Positions 1-12,375 of a DNA stretch of 64,000 nucleotides are shown piece after piece. The translations under genes and the position numbers were made by a program. The DNA is from Vanessa cardui (taxonomy: Eukaryota; Arthropoda; Insecta; Lepidoptera; Nymphalidae). The notes beneath the pieces were generated by a model. It ran no database searches and was not told the origin of the DNA. It was given only the letters and a program-made list of their open reading frames with translations. Each line of letters begins with the position of its first letter. Position 1 is the stretch's first letter. Location of the stretch: the NCBI RefSeq assembly GCF_905220365.1, contig NC_061138.1, positions 8,509,814-8,573,813 on the forward strand. The letters are read 5' to 3'.

Positions 1-1051
1 ACAAATGTTTTTCTGAAACTCTGATGATACTTAATATGCGTGTTCAATTAAATTCTTTAATAAATAAGATTTAGTTTCATTGACAACATATTTATAAAGC
101 TACATCAACAAACCCCTCAAACTTAATTAGTATCATTACATGCATTTATTATGAGCCCTTTAATAACGATACTATAAACAAATGACTCAGATTATTTCTA
201 CATAAAATTACCTCATTTATAAAGATTTAGCGTATTATGTAAAAAACATTTTAGTTGTGTTGTTCATGATTAGGATTCTAAGTATGCATTAAAGAATTCC
301 CCCAAATCAGTAGGTATAAATATATTGTTTTATATATTCAAGTAAAAATATGTTAACATAAATACTGAAATAAAATAATTATTACAGCTGCGTGTTTTTA
401 TTTAGCAAAGTGATAGATCATAAATAATTGTTTGCATTTTCAGTAACACTCAAAAGACATGTACAGCTGAATTCGCTTCTTTGGTTATCGTGACCTAAAT
501 TTTGAATTTCCTTCTTAACGCTAAAGTGTTACAATGAATGTGAATTAGATTATATTTTTTTTGTATAAAATAACAACTTTCAAAAATGTTTAAGCCAGAA
601 AAACACCTTTATTTCGACTACGCCTTATGTTTACTTACAAGGGAAAATTTAAATAAAAAAACAAGTTGTGCACAGGTAGGTAACATTTTAATGAACCAAT
701 AGTAGCAGAATATTAGCCTCCAGACAATGAAGACGTTTGAAAATTTACGTAAGGGCTTTTTTCTTCCAACATGCCCTTTAAGAAGTATACCATCGCTTAC
801 ATTTCCCTCCTAAGAAGATGTCAAAGCATATTATGATCATTTATTTGCATCTCTGTTTGTGCGGCAATCATTAAACATGGAAGTTGAGGCCCCACTCAAG
901 ACCTTAACGAAGTTCCACGAACCACGATTTTTACTGTACATCAATAGAAAATGCGCTCATAGAGAGAATTTGTTCAGTACCAATTCTTTAAATATTTTGC
1001 GTCGAAAAAGTCAGCACGACTTCACAATAAACTGTAATACGGCATACAAAT
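1..1051. other. AT-rich non-coding stretch
   Basis: No open frame with recognisable homology and no RNA gene seen. A 65-codon frame at 859-1056 has no family features and looks like chance. Confidence 0.5.
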
Positions 1052-1166
1052 ATTGAAAAACTAGCGACCCGCCCCGCTTTGCACGGGTGCAATGATGATA
1101 CTAAATATACTTTTCGTACGTTTCTTTACTACGTTTCTTTACTAAATGGAGAAAGCTGAGAAAAAG
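1052..1166. repeat. Fragment of an interspersed repeat next to the SINE
   Basis: Starts CTAGCGACCCGCCCCGCTTTG and runs into a simple TTTCTTTACTACG duplication (about 1120-1145). The opening words resemble a frequent lepidopteran interspersed repeat that I recognise only by pattern. The class is not clear. Confidence 0.4.
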
Positions 1167-1483
1167 AGCTGAAATGGCCCAGTGGTTAGAACGCGTGCAT
1201 CTTAACCGATGATTGCGGGTTCAAACCCAAGCAAGCACCACTATATAAGTATATGTGCTTATTTTGTGTTTATAATTCAGTCATCTCATGCTCGGCGGTG
1301 AAGGAAAACATCGTGAGGAAACCTGCATGTGTCTAATTTCATCGAAATTCTGCCACATGTGCATTCCACCAACCCGCATTGGAACAGCGTGGAGGAATAT
1401 GTTCCAAACCCTCTCCTTAATGGAAGAGGAGGCTTTATCTCAGCAGTGGGAAACGAACAGCTTTTACTTTACTTTACTTTACT
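1167..1483 (+). repeat. tRNA-derived SINE, family A, full copy
   Basis: A tRNA-like head (A-box-like TGGCCCAGTGGTTAGAACGCG, then B-box-like GGGTTCAAACCC) is followed by a body containing CTCGGCGGTGAAGGAAAACATCG and ATTCCACCAACCCGCATTGG. It ends in a simple (ACTTT)n tail. The same body recurs at 6431-6731 (inverted) and 22058-22370. Open frames here are not genes. Confidence 0.85.
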
Positions 1484-2826
1484 AAATTTTCCATGTACGA
1501 TATACAAAAATCTTCCACTTGAATCACTAGGTATATGTATGTAATTTAAAAGATTGTAATTCGATCGTAATTTTAAAGATCTTAGCATAAATAGGGACAG
1601 ACAGCGGTAGGCCACTTTGTTTTATACTATGTAATGATATAAAGCTTTAGCCGTATATTCAAAACAAGGTAAGAAGTTATGCCCCACATTGGGGCTGATG
1701 TGGAATAGTTGGACGTTAACGATGTCACTATCCTGAATAACTAACTAGAAGCGGCACCTATTACTATGCTCCAGTGGTAGATCCAATTTCCGAGTGAGTG
1801 AGTTACCTAGCTAGATAAATTATTAAAACCAAAGTCTGTTAAATGTGAATATTAGTACCTTTGAAATTACAAATAAGTATTTCAAATAATTATTACTTTG
1901 TAAAATAAAGCAAGCGTGTATTCAAGGAAGGGGCGAGGAGGCCTATATTCATATTTTTTCTAAAAAGTAGCGAAAATAATATTATGTAATAGATGAATGG
2001 TCCCTTTAAATTGGAATACAAAAACACTAAGTATGGTTTTTTGTCGGTAGAATATTTTCAGACGGGCTTGTACGAAGCCTTACCACTATTATATAAATAT
2101 AATATTTAGAGTATGTAATACACATTTAAATATAGAAGAATATTTTTTATTAGGATGATCATGTAGCGTCAGTCTCGTTTGACAGTTCGCACTTGAGGCT
2201 GTTCTGACTTCTGACTCTCATGTGATTTTTGGCTTCAACTCTCTGTAAGTTTAGTGGACAATACGCCTTTACTTTTCCAATACTGAAAAGAAGTCTGTGT
2301 CTACTATTTCTATTACTGGCATTTTAGAATTTACCTATGTAAATAAAGAAATTAAATTATTTTAGTAATTCAAAAAAATTTTCTTTAAATACGAATCCTC
2401 GTATTACAAAAACTTTCTGAAACATATCAAACATATCGCAATATATCTACTTAAATTCAATTGTTATACCAGACAAGATTTGTTTTCTATATCATTGTTG
2501 AATCAACACTGTCAATATATATGTATATGAGCCAATGAGAAAAATATATAAACTAAACTTTTAATTAATATAAAACAATGAAATAAAAATATTTTCTTAA
2601 ATTTTCATTCAACAAAATTTCTTTTTTAGCTCCTTTTTACTAACATAATTAGAAATAAGGATGTCTTAATTCATATAACACTTGCTTCTTAGGATATATC
2701 ATAAGCATTTGTTCTATTATCATAAACCTTAAAGGCAGTATAATATTCACAGCTTGCATTCCATGGTTACTTGGATAATGATACTTTTAACAAATAAAAA
2801 TCAAAACAATCTGTTCCTCATTATGA
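1484..2826. other. Non-coding stretch beyond the first GSTO gene
   Basis: AT-rich. Apart from the family C fragment at 2030-2090 I see nothing in it. The part nearest 2827 is the likely 3' flank of the minus-strand GSTO transcript. Confidence 0.5.
2030..2090 (+). repeat. 3' fragment of interspersed repeat family C
   Basis: The words GGTAGAATATTTTCAGACGGGCTTGT and GCCTTACCACTA match the 3' end of the repeat present nearly full length at 19165-19380 and 51830-52052. Confidence 0.5.
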
Positions 2827-2916
2827 TTTATTGATGTATATGTATACACTTGGATAATATATTATAGTGTGATTGTGATGTACTTTTTTCAATATTAAAT
2901 GTGTAGAAAAAAAATA

Positions 2917-5545
2917 TTAATTGTCATTAAGTAGCTCATAATTCGGATTTCCAAGTTTGTAGCCATTCAAAAATTTCTCCATAATGTCATTAGGTATTAC
3001 ATACTGACTCACTGCTGGATCTTTAAACATGTTATCTATGTACTGCGTCTGAAATAATAAATAGTACGTAACTATTTTAAGATAAAAATTAAACAGAAAA
3101 GCCATTCAAACTAAAATGTAAGAAAATGAAGGCACTTATAGAAAGGAAGTTTTCGCAAAGCAAGGGCATTTACAGACTGTTAAATTACTTTTAAACATAA
3201 ATGTGTATAAGTAGGTTTTAGTTATAAACAAAATTATTACGAAACAAATACAAACCAGTATTGGATACTTGATTGGATCTATTTTTATTGGACGATCAGT
3301 ATTTTTATAGCCCTGCACTCTTTCGAACCACGGCCAAATCATATAATCAGCATAACCAGGCTCATCTCCACCCAAAAATGTGGTACCGCGATTTTTTAAT
3401 TGATCTTCAATAAACTTTAAGGCTCCATGATAACCATTTATTGTCGCTTCGGTAATGGTGTCTGGTGATGTTACTGATTTGAAGAACATGGCGTGAATCT
3501 ATTAACAAGATATAAATTTATGTATAATCAATTGGGTGGCAGTGATGGTTTTGATTTTTGAACATTAACTTTTTATAATGTAATTTATAATATTAGTCTA
3601 TAACCTCATGCAATTAATTCCAATCTTATTTTTTTTAATTTAACGCTACTTGATGCAATGATTGTTTGGCTAAAAGTTTAAAATATAATAGATGACATTT
3701 CTAAAAGTGAATGAGTGATCATTATTTTAAATCTTTTACAAAAAAAGAACACTCAAAGAGAATGCTTACAGCTCCGGATGTTTCTACAATTATTTTATCA
3801 AAGGCTTTCTTGACTGGATCCTTAGGCAATAATGGCCGCTGAGGATACACCTCATCTAAGTACTCTACTGTTACTAAACTTTCGTAGATACATACGTCTT
3901 CCTTTATTTCTATCGACGGAACCTTACCTGTAATAATTTGGAAAATTAAAAATATACATATTTAAATAAGTATTTCTAAATACTAAATATTTTTGTATCT
4001 ACCTTCTATCTTAAAAATATAAATATTCATAGCATATTATTACCTACTAAAATAACTTTTAATGACCTCTATACATCTAAATAAATATCTCTTATAATCG
4101 TACTATGGATTAACTAATAAAATCTTATAATTGCTTAGACGTCGGTAAATTAAGTTGAACAAATACTTTGAATATATTTTCAAAATACAGAAAGTTATGT
4201 TATGCAATACAATACAATATGGATTTACTTATTATACTTATTTTAAACCTTAGCGAAAGTATTTATTACTTTTATATATTTTGGTTTTGCTTACACTATT
4301 TATACTTGCTTGCCACTTCGATTAAAAAAAATAACAATTACGTCGAAACAACACGTGGTTGTGAAAAGTTTTATTCCATACAATTCTTCTCTTCTCTTAC
4401 AAATTCACTATAAATAGATGAACCAAAGTTACGAGTCTTAATTAGTATAAATTCATGAAATATTCCTTGGGGTTGATGATAAGTTTTTTATTTTTCAAGA
4501 TATCTCATTATTTTGACATGATATTTGGATGAGATCCTTGTAAGAAAAACATTTACTATGATAATATTTTATCTACAGTTGCCTAATATCTTACCTACCA
4601 AAGGCACTCTTCCTTGGCAACCATTCCGGTTTTTCAACGAGATTAATATTCACCACTTCATAGTCAATATGTTTCGCGTTTAGCGCCAAAATCGTTCGCT
4701 GAGCGAATGGGCAGTAACGCATATTGTATATCCTTAATTTCCCATTGTAAGGCGGAAGAGGGTCCCCTAGAAAAATATCACATAAGAACAAAATAATTAT
4801 TGATAAATAATACATGAAACATTAAATTAATTTATATTTAAGAATACAAGATTGAAAGAAAAATTCAGATATTTTTTGCCTAAGTTTCAAGTCAAGGCAA
4901 GTTTTCTCTACTATAATGTGCATTATGCATATATAACATATAAAATTTCGTCAAGAATCACTCTCATTATTGGTGAAAATAGTATTAAAATCCCGTCTGT
5001 AGTATAAAAGAAATAAGCGCGCAGACGGCAGAAAGCGACTTCGTTTTAGACTATGTAAGTATGTAGACTGTGTAGTGTGTAGAGATAAACAGCCAAATAT
5101 GTACGGCATTCGATAAATATTTTAGTGACGCAATAATTAGCATTATTGGTGTTATCAAGGATTTAACTTATTAAACACTTTCTCAATTTATTTTAAGATG
5201 TATTTAACCAAACATTCTATTTTACACATAAAATCCACGTCATTTAGGAAATTATACTAAGTTAACAATTGTATAATATAGTAAAAGTAGTGATTACGCA
5301 GAATGTTTACATACTCTTTGGTCTTTGTTGCTCATTATTTTTACCTTGATAATACATTTAACCATTCATTAATAATAAGTATAATACAAAATTTAAAATT
5401 ACAATTCGATTAGTAGACACAAAATATACATAGTTAACAATATTCAATATAATAAATATTAATTACAAATCAAATGTTTACCTTTTTTTAAATGTTTTGT
5501 GTCAAAATTGATACTTCCAGATCCAGATATTGCTTTTGCAGCCAT
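2917..5545 (-). CDS. Omega-class glutathione S-transferase (GSTO), five coding exons
   Basis: Coding exons on the minus strand: 5545-5482, 4766-4599, 3927-3770, 3498-3256 and 3048-2917. All introns are GT-AG and the phases agree throughout, giving 254 aa. The N-terminal thioredoxin fold carries the omega-type active site Met-Arg-Tyr-Cys-Pro-Phe-Ala with Cys40 as the catalytic residue, followed by the cis-Pro KVPS loop and the Glu-Ser glutathione-binding pair (IYES). The C-terminal helical domain contains GGDEPGYADYMIWPWFER, typical of the family. Omega GSTs act as cytosolic thioltransferases and dehydroascorbate reductases; the Drosophila relative sepia is pyrimidodiazepine synthase in eye-pigment synthesis. 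Which substrate applies here cannot be told. A poly(A) signal (TTTATT on plus, 2827-2832) lies about 85 bases past the stop. An upstream in-frame ATG at 5650 could add 35 residues; I chose 5545 because MAAKAISGSG resembles family N-termini. It lies head to head with the GSTO gene at 7452. Confidence 0.93.
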
Positions 5546-7451
5546 GTTGCGATACGGCAAGACGTATTCTAATAACTGGCCGACTGGGGCCAACACTTTA
5601 TATGATGACACGAGTATGTGCATGGCAAAACTTAAAGTGGACATTATCATGATGGCTATTAAGTATTATCTTACTACTTTTTTATCAGACGAAAACAATT
5701 ACTATCTACTGTTTTAGACCGTCATTTAATTTAATTATCTAAATACGTTTAATGATATCTTAAATTTTATATCCGTTTTCCTTTGTTATAGTTATTTATT
5801 ATTGTTTGTTATACTGACTGACATAACGTACTGACTCATTTAGCCATGACTGTCATTTTTTAACTTGATACATTATAACTAAAATAGTGGCATACTTATA
5901 GTATTTGTACAAATTTGATTTACATGCATTTATTGAAGTCAAGTTGCTCGGAGCAAGAAGAGTGTATATTAGGATTTAGGTTAGAAATATACTGCAATGT
6001 TTGAGTTAACTGTACTAAGCATTGCAATATCAAGTAATGTCATAATATGTTGAATAGACTATATTATGTTCATTTATGCAGATAACAGGATTCAAAGTTA
6101 CTTAAATTACTACGTTACAACTTATGCATATAAAAATTTGACGTTTCATTGACAACTTGATAATGATAAGATAAGTGATAACTCACGGGCTAAGCCCTCA
6201 AGTTTGAATTATTATGCTGACAATGTTGACATATATAAATATGAAAAATAATCTGTAGTAACAATCAATATGACAATATTAATATTTAGTTACTTCGATA
6301 TTTTGATCTATTTACATTCGGTGATTAGATTCGATCGAACAGTAGCTAACACACGGTTTAAAAAAAGAAAACTTAATCACGTACAAAAATAGTCACCACA
6401 AGGCTCAAGTTGATAACTACATTATTATAAACAACAACAGCAACAGCCTGTAAATTCCCACTGCTGGGCTAAAGGCCTCCTCTCCCTTTGAGGAGAAGGT
6501 TTGGAACATATTCCACCACGCTGTTCCAATGCGGGTTGGTGGAATGCACATGTGGCAGAATTTCTATGAAATTTATCACATGCAGGTTTCCTCACGATGT
6601 TTTCCTTCACCGCTGAGCATGAGATGAATTATAAAGTTACAAATTAAGCACATGAATTAGCGGTGCTTACCTGGGTTTGAACCCTCAATCGTCAGTTAAG
6701 ATGCACGCGTTCTAACCACTGGGCCATCTCGATTTTATTATTAACATGAGTCTGAATCCGGCATCCATACTTGGAGAGCAAGTAAAAATAATCGTGAAAC
6801 TACAAATAGATTTTCGTAAAATTGATTGAGAAAGCGAGATGATAAAATGTGTGATAGATAAAGCAGGTATCAAACGATGTTCAAATTAAGGGCATATAGA
6901 GAGTGTATTTTGAAAAGTTTATGAATGAAATAAATGGTTGGAATGATATGCTTCACCGGTAACAAGTGAGAAAGATAATTGAGCAGAGATGAGAATATTG
7001 AGATAGATATGTCGAGTCACGAGAAGGGACAGCATAAGGAACGAAGACTTGAAAAAGCGCCAATGACAAAAAAGCCCAAATTTAAAGGAAATCATTTAAA
7101 TTGGTATGGATATTGGACGTGTGAAGCGTTGACAGAAATGATGAGTGGGCTTAGAAATAAAAATAAATCTTTTGATTGAATGATTTGATTAGCATTCCGG
7201 AATTCAAGTTAGATTTTGTTTTCAATTATTTCATCTTCAACTATAGTCGGAAGTTTATCACACTCTTTGGTAATTAATATTTTTTTATTACATTTACATC
7301 TACTGTCTATGATCTACCGGAAAGTGCAGTTTTCGTCGACTTATCAGTGTCAGTTTTTTTTGTTTTAATCAATTTATTCTTTCTCATTCCGCCATACTAA
7401 TAATATACTGAATAATTACATCTTTACACAAACATAATAATAAACCTAATT
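5546..7451. promoter_or_regulatory. Shared upstream region of the two divergent GSTO genes
   Basis: About 1.9 kb separates the two start codons. A minus-oriented SINE occupies 6431-6731, so the promoters are at least partly insulated. The stretch next to 7452 has arthropod-type initiator-like TCAGT words (about 7340-7355), but no TATA box is convincing. I see no other gene here; the open frames at 5499-5717 and 6979-7179 have no homology that I recognise. Confidence 0.4.
6431..6731 (-). repeat. tRNA-derived SINE, family A, inverted copy
   Basis: Reverse-complement copy of the family-A element. It has an AAC-rich tail at 6431-6448, the CCCACTGCTGGGC...CCTCC body, the CACCGCTGAGCATGAGATG segment and the tRNA-like head ending at GGGCCATCTCG (6721-6731). 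It sits between the two GSTO promoters. Confidence 0.85.
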
Positions 7452-8691
7452 ATGTCGGAAAAACATTTGCAAACAGGTAAGTGTATGATAGCTCCATGAA
7501 TATTTACTGATAAGTGATAACATTTTTAAATTATCTCTTTTTTTATCCTAAAGGAGATGACCTGCCTTCGTACAGTGGAAAGTTGCGATTGTTTGCTATG
7601 AGATTTTGCCCATATGCTGAAAGGAGTGTTCTTGTACTAAATGCTAAAAAAATTCCATACGACTTAGTTTTTATTAATTTGGATCACAAGCCAGAATGGG
7701 TTTTTAATTTCAGCCCCAAAGGTACGTATGATAAATTATTAATAATTCCTCACAGTTGATGTATAATTTTATTAAAGCTATATATATTTATTCTTGTAGG
7801 CACTGTTCCCGCCTTGGAATATGAGCAAGGAAAAGCAATATTTGATAGCAACATTATTAATGTATACCTTGATGAAAAATACCCTGAAGTATCCCTTCAG
7901 TCATCAGACCCACTAAGACGGGCACAGGATAAAATGCTTGTGGAGCAATTTGCTGGTGTAAGTGACCATATTTTTTAGAAAATTCACCATTCAAAATAGT
8001 TGGAGATATTTTTCATTGATAACTTACAAACTAACACTTACTTGTTTTTATTAGGCTCAATCAGCATACTACACTGCTGCATTCAATGCTCAAGCTCTTC
8101 AACCTAACATGGCTGAGAACTATCACAAAGGTTTGGAGCTATTGCAAAAGGAAATTGAAGCCCGAGGCACTAAATTTTTACATGGAGATGAACCAGGCCT
8201 AGTTGATTATACTATCTGGCCATTCTTGGAACGTTTTGAGGCTCTACCTTTATTGGGCAAGACTGAGTTTGCTATTGACAAGTCCAAATATGAAGTTTTG
8301 GTAAGAAGATTTATAATAGGGAATTTTTTATTAATATCTTGATAAAGTTTTTAAAGACACATGCTTTATTTTATTAGCAATCTGTTTAAGAAAAGAAGGA
8401 GACTATTTGGACTGAATTTTAGTGTCAATTTCTTACATGTCAGTCAAACCCACAAAATAATTGTGCTTATACATAAGGTGAAAGGTGCTCAGAAATAATG
8501 CATTTAAATATTTTTAATTACAGACCAATTATATGGGTTCCATGAGAAGTGTGCCAGCTGTCAAGTCTTATGCCTTAGCTGCAGATACTCATGCTAAATT
8601 TACCGAATCCCGTATTAAGGGTGATGCTAACTACAACATGTTGGACTCCAGTGCAGTATGCTGCATGCGCCCAAGGAAGAAGAAGGAATAA
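7452..8691 (+). CDS. Omega-class glutathione S-transferase paralogue, five coding exons
   Basis: Coding exons: 7452-7476, 7554-7721, 7800-7957, 8055-8300 and 8524-8691; GT-AG introns and consistent phases give 254 aa. The active site is MRFCPYAER with Cys27 as the expected nucleophile. The cis-Pro loop is TVPALE. The glutathione gamma-glutamyl contact is Asp-Ser (FDSN) where the divergent neighbour has Glu-Ser, a conservative but notable change. The C-terminal domain contains HGDEPGLVDYTIWPFLERF. The second and third exons are exactly the same length as those of the GSTO gene at 2917-5545 (168 and 158 nt), so the two arose by duplication with inversion. The C-terminus is extended and basic, with a Cys-Cys pair and three lysines before the stop. 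A poly(A) signal AATAAA is at 8785-8790. The introns are very short (77-223 bp), unlike those of its neighbour. Confidence 0.93.
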
Positions 8692-9126
8692 ACTATGAAA
8701 CATGTAACAAATATTGTGTATAACTTTCTTTTATTTTAAAAAGTACTTACTCATGTTAAAAATAATGGTGCATTTAAAAAGGGGAATAAAGTACAATATT
8801 AATAAGATGTCTTTCATTAATCATGATTTAGGTAATTCAGTTACAATTTTAAATGTAAAGAATGGTCCTTATTCTATTTGTCTGAAAAACAAAACATTTA
8901 CTCATTTTACTGATTGAACAGTCTATTCTAGAAGTTTACGGATATTTTATGCTCCTTAATTTTTATAATAACTTTTTAAAACAAATGGCGCTGTAGATAT
9001 GATATTTTCGAAAACTGGTTTTTGGTATCTTTTTTCCAACTCGTTCCTTTGAGGGGTGCTCAAGGTCGCATTCTCGGAATATTAATTATCATTCCAAAAT
9101 ATACTAGTATACCAATGATGTTTTAG

Positions 9127-9363
9127 TAAACAGATATGTTATTAACGCGCAAAAAGTGAAGACTAGAAAATGTCCTAATTGGGACGTTTGCCTTGTTGTT
9201 TTACGTAGTAATACGTTATAATACATCATAATTACATAGTAAAACGTTTTGCGTAATTAAAACATCTAGTTATCCCTTTTACTTAACGAAATGTAAAAAT
9301 AAACGGTTCCCGGCGCGGCACAGTTTTTTCTGTTGTTTAGTATGGATATAACATATCTGTTTA
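9127..9363. mobile_element. Short TIR element (MITE), 237 bp
   Basis: Perfect 16-bp terminal inverted repeats TAAACAGATATGTTAT (9127-9142) and its complement (9348-9363). The terminal bases are compatible with a TA target duplication. The inside has no open frame. It lies about 435 bases after the stop of the plus-strand GSTO gene. No second copy was seen in the window, so the assignment rests on structure alone. Confidence 0.55.
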
Positions 9364-12300
9364 TTAGAATATCCTTGTAGTCTACTAATTCAAATGTCCT
9401 TGACGTTTTATAGTGTGAGCACTCTTTTATGTCTTAAATGACCAGAATATCAGATGTGAGTTTTTCATTATAACTTGTTTTAGTAACTGGTGAAGATCAA
9501 TTAATTAAAAATAACTAAAATAATAGCATTTTTAATCTCATACGAAAACGCTCATTCTTCAGCCTCAATTTTCAGATGACTAATACCGCTCGGAAATCTG
9601 ACCCTGACTAACGAGACATTCTTACCTTTTTTGTAGTTTTTATAATGTCCAATGGTTTTGTATGCTGGAAAAACTATTGTCGCTTAAAATAAATTTATAA
9701 ATACAAAAAAATTATAAATACTAAAATAAATTTATAACAAGGTAGGTATAAACTATTTTTTTTTTCTAGAGAATAAAGTAGCTCAACCGTTGCTGTCTAA
9801 ATTCATCATTTGACTCATTTGTTACTTATGTCACTGGCGTCGGACAAGGGGTTATTTTATTTTTAAAGGCTATTTTCATGTTAAAAAGTCAGACTTGTAC
9901 TATTATGTTAACGGTCGTTGCCATAAAAACATACTTAATTTACTTTTTGTGGTGTCTCTTAATTAAAAAAAATCAAACATGTTTGTTTATAAAATTTATA
10001 TTTTACTAAGGATTTATTACACAACCTATTTTCGCGTACTAAATTAAAATAACTCGTAGTTATAGAATATATCACATTAACAACAACATTTTAAATAATA
10101 AATTGAAACAAAATTCCATAATCGTGAGATTCTTATAGGTAGTCTTTATGTCCATATTATTTGTTCAATATATAATATACAATATGTCCACTTTAAAAGA
10201 CTTTAACATAATTATTTTAATTATCAATAATTCTCAAGTTATATATCGTCATAAATAAATTTATTTTAAAGAATATTATTTATGTTACATTGTAAATTAA
10301 TTTATAATCCAAATTACATGAGTCCAAACGGCACATTTTTCTGAATATTTCAGTTACTAATTATAATATATAATACATTCTTTATTTTTAAACATGCTAT
10401 AGTATCAGTTATTTGATGCATTTATTATATAATATTGTATTATCATATTGAATAGGTGTGTAATTAAATACTTTATTTTATTATAAACATTTGCTGAATA
10501 CTATAACCATTATATTATTTTGTACTGAACTAGCTGTTAATTAAAATATTATGTGTCATGATATACAGAACGTCAAAAATTTTGGGCTCTAAAACAGGGC
10601 TTTGTCGACATTTGAAACCCTATTGGATGTTCTAAATTCTAAGTCGACCATTGGTAGCACTAGTGTTAAGTGGCTATTTGCAGAATCAATGATGACTTAC
10701 ATAGACCCATAATGTGTTACTTAAAGTGTGTTAAAGCCATTATTGTTATTACAAATTATTTTTAAAATTAAATTAAACATTATTTCATTTCATTTCAACA
10801 ACTTAGAAGTGAAAAGTATCAATAACACCTAATGTGCATTTTATATTTTTGTTTACACTTTGCTTACAAAAATACTGACAACTTATATTACATCTAGATC
10901 TTAATGACAGTTTTTAAGAAATACAAGAAAGAAAGCTCATGTCTAGAGTTTAACGAAACGAAGTCCCCATCAAATAAGCCTAAAGAAAAAAACATTAGAT
11001 TTAAATAATTTCGTTTGGAATCACAACAGTGTTTTATGTATTTTTATATAGTCTGTTCCAATCGAAGCAGTAGAGATAAACCAACCTCTTATAAATATAT
11101 TCACGTGATTTGCTAATAGATAATAGATATGCTACATATGTCAACATAACTTTATAACCACATAGATTATTTTTGATATTAAAGTTGTGTATTTGTATTT
11201 GCTTCTTTTGTAGTTGGAATAGGCAATAATAATACACAATGTAATGATTTTCCGTATGGGATAAGTTGCATGTATATTCATTTGTTTTAAAGTAATTCAG
11301 CGAAATGTCGTTTAGGAATGTATAAGTAAGATTTATATTTTAAGAAAGAGTATTTCATACGCGAACCTCTGGTATTATGACTTGAATTCAAACTACCAGA
11401 ACAATAATACTTTTCAAGCTCAATTCACTCAATATTAGAACAACCTCAAATACGCAATGTTTTTTCAAATCACTTTGAAATTTGTATCAATAGTAGTATC
11501 AGTTTTTGTATCGTTTATAGATTAATATAATAAAAACATCGTATGTATATTTCTATAAATAATTAAAACTGAAAATGTTATGATTGTTTCTGTATGCAAT
11601 GTTGTTATAATATAAAGTGTACAAAAATCAAAATTTGTTTATAACCAATATAAAACATGATGTAACCCTTTTTATAATATTTTATTATGTTTATGAAATG
11701 AACAAACTATTAATATACGTAATCGTATAATCTTATTTGTCATTTTTAAAGTACTTACATATGAAATCAACGTTTAAAATAAACAATACCGGCAACATTT
11801 GTACAACGATAAAAAAATATTTACAATTCATTTACTTAACGATATGGAGAAGCACTATATAGGGGAAGTCATTTCAACAATAACATTCATATAAACTTTA
11901 ATGTCAACATAAGGAATATTAACTATGAAAAGAATAATAGTCTTAGCAATATTGTCTGTGGAACTTTTGAGATTTAAAATAATTAAGTACACATGCCTTT
12001 TGTCCACAACATTTTAAGTGTCTTACGAAATATTTAATTATATTATTATATAAAGCTGAGAATAAAGCGATTGTTTAATAGAAACAGAATAGATTGTGAT
12101 ATCAAGTATCTCTACCAATCACTAACATGGCTGCCACAAGGATTTATATAAGAAGATTAATTTTAACGTTCAGGAATTCTTTTATACTGTAATCTAATAT
12201 TCGTCACTTTTTTAAAACTCATGCCAAAGGAACACATTATTAAAATGAAGTAATTAATTACTAATGATATTGAGTGATTGTGATTTTAAATTACTTCTAT

Positions 12301-12375
12301 ACTAATTATATTAATAGAAGTTAAACCAAAACTATATCTCAATCCAGATGAAAGCTCTAAGAAACATACTTCAGA
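9364..12375. other. AT-rich region at the 3' side of the RELCH gene
   Basis: Very AT-rich with several TTTATT/ATTTATA words that could serve as minus-strand poly(A) signals for RELCH. No coding region or RNA gene recognised. Confidence 0.45.

Noticed and set aside
1288..1544. Two overlapping plus-strand ORFs (65 and 71 aa)
   Set aside because: They lie within the family A SINE and recur in its other copies; SINEs are non-coding.
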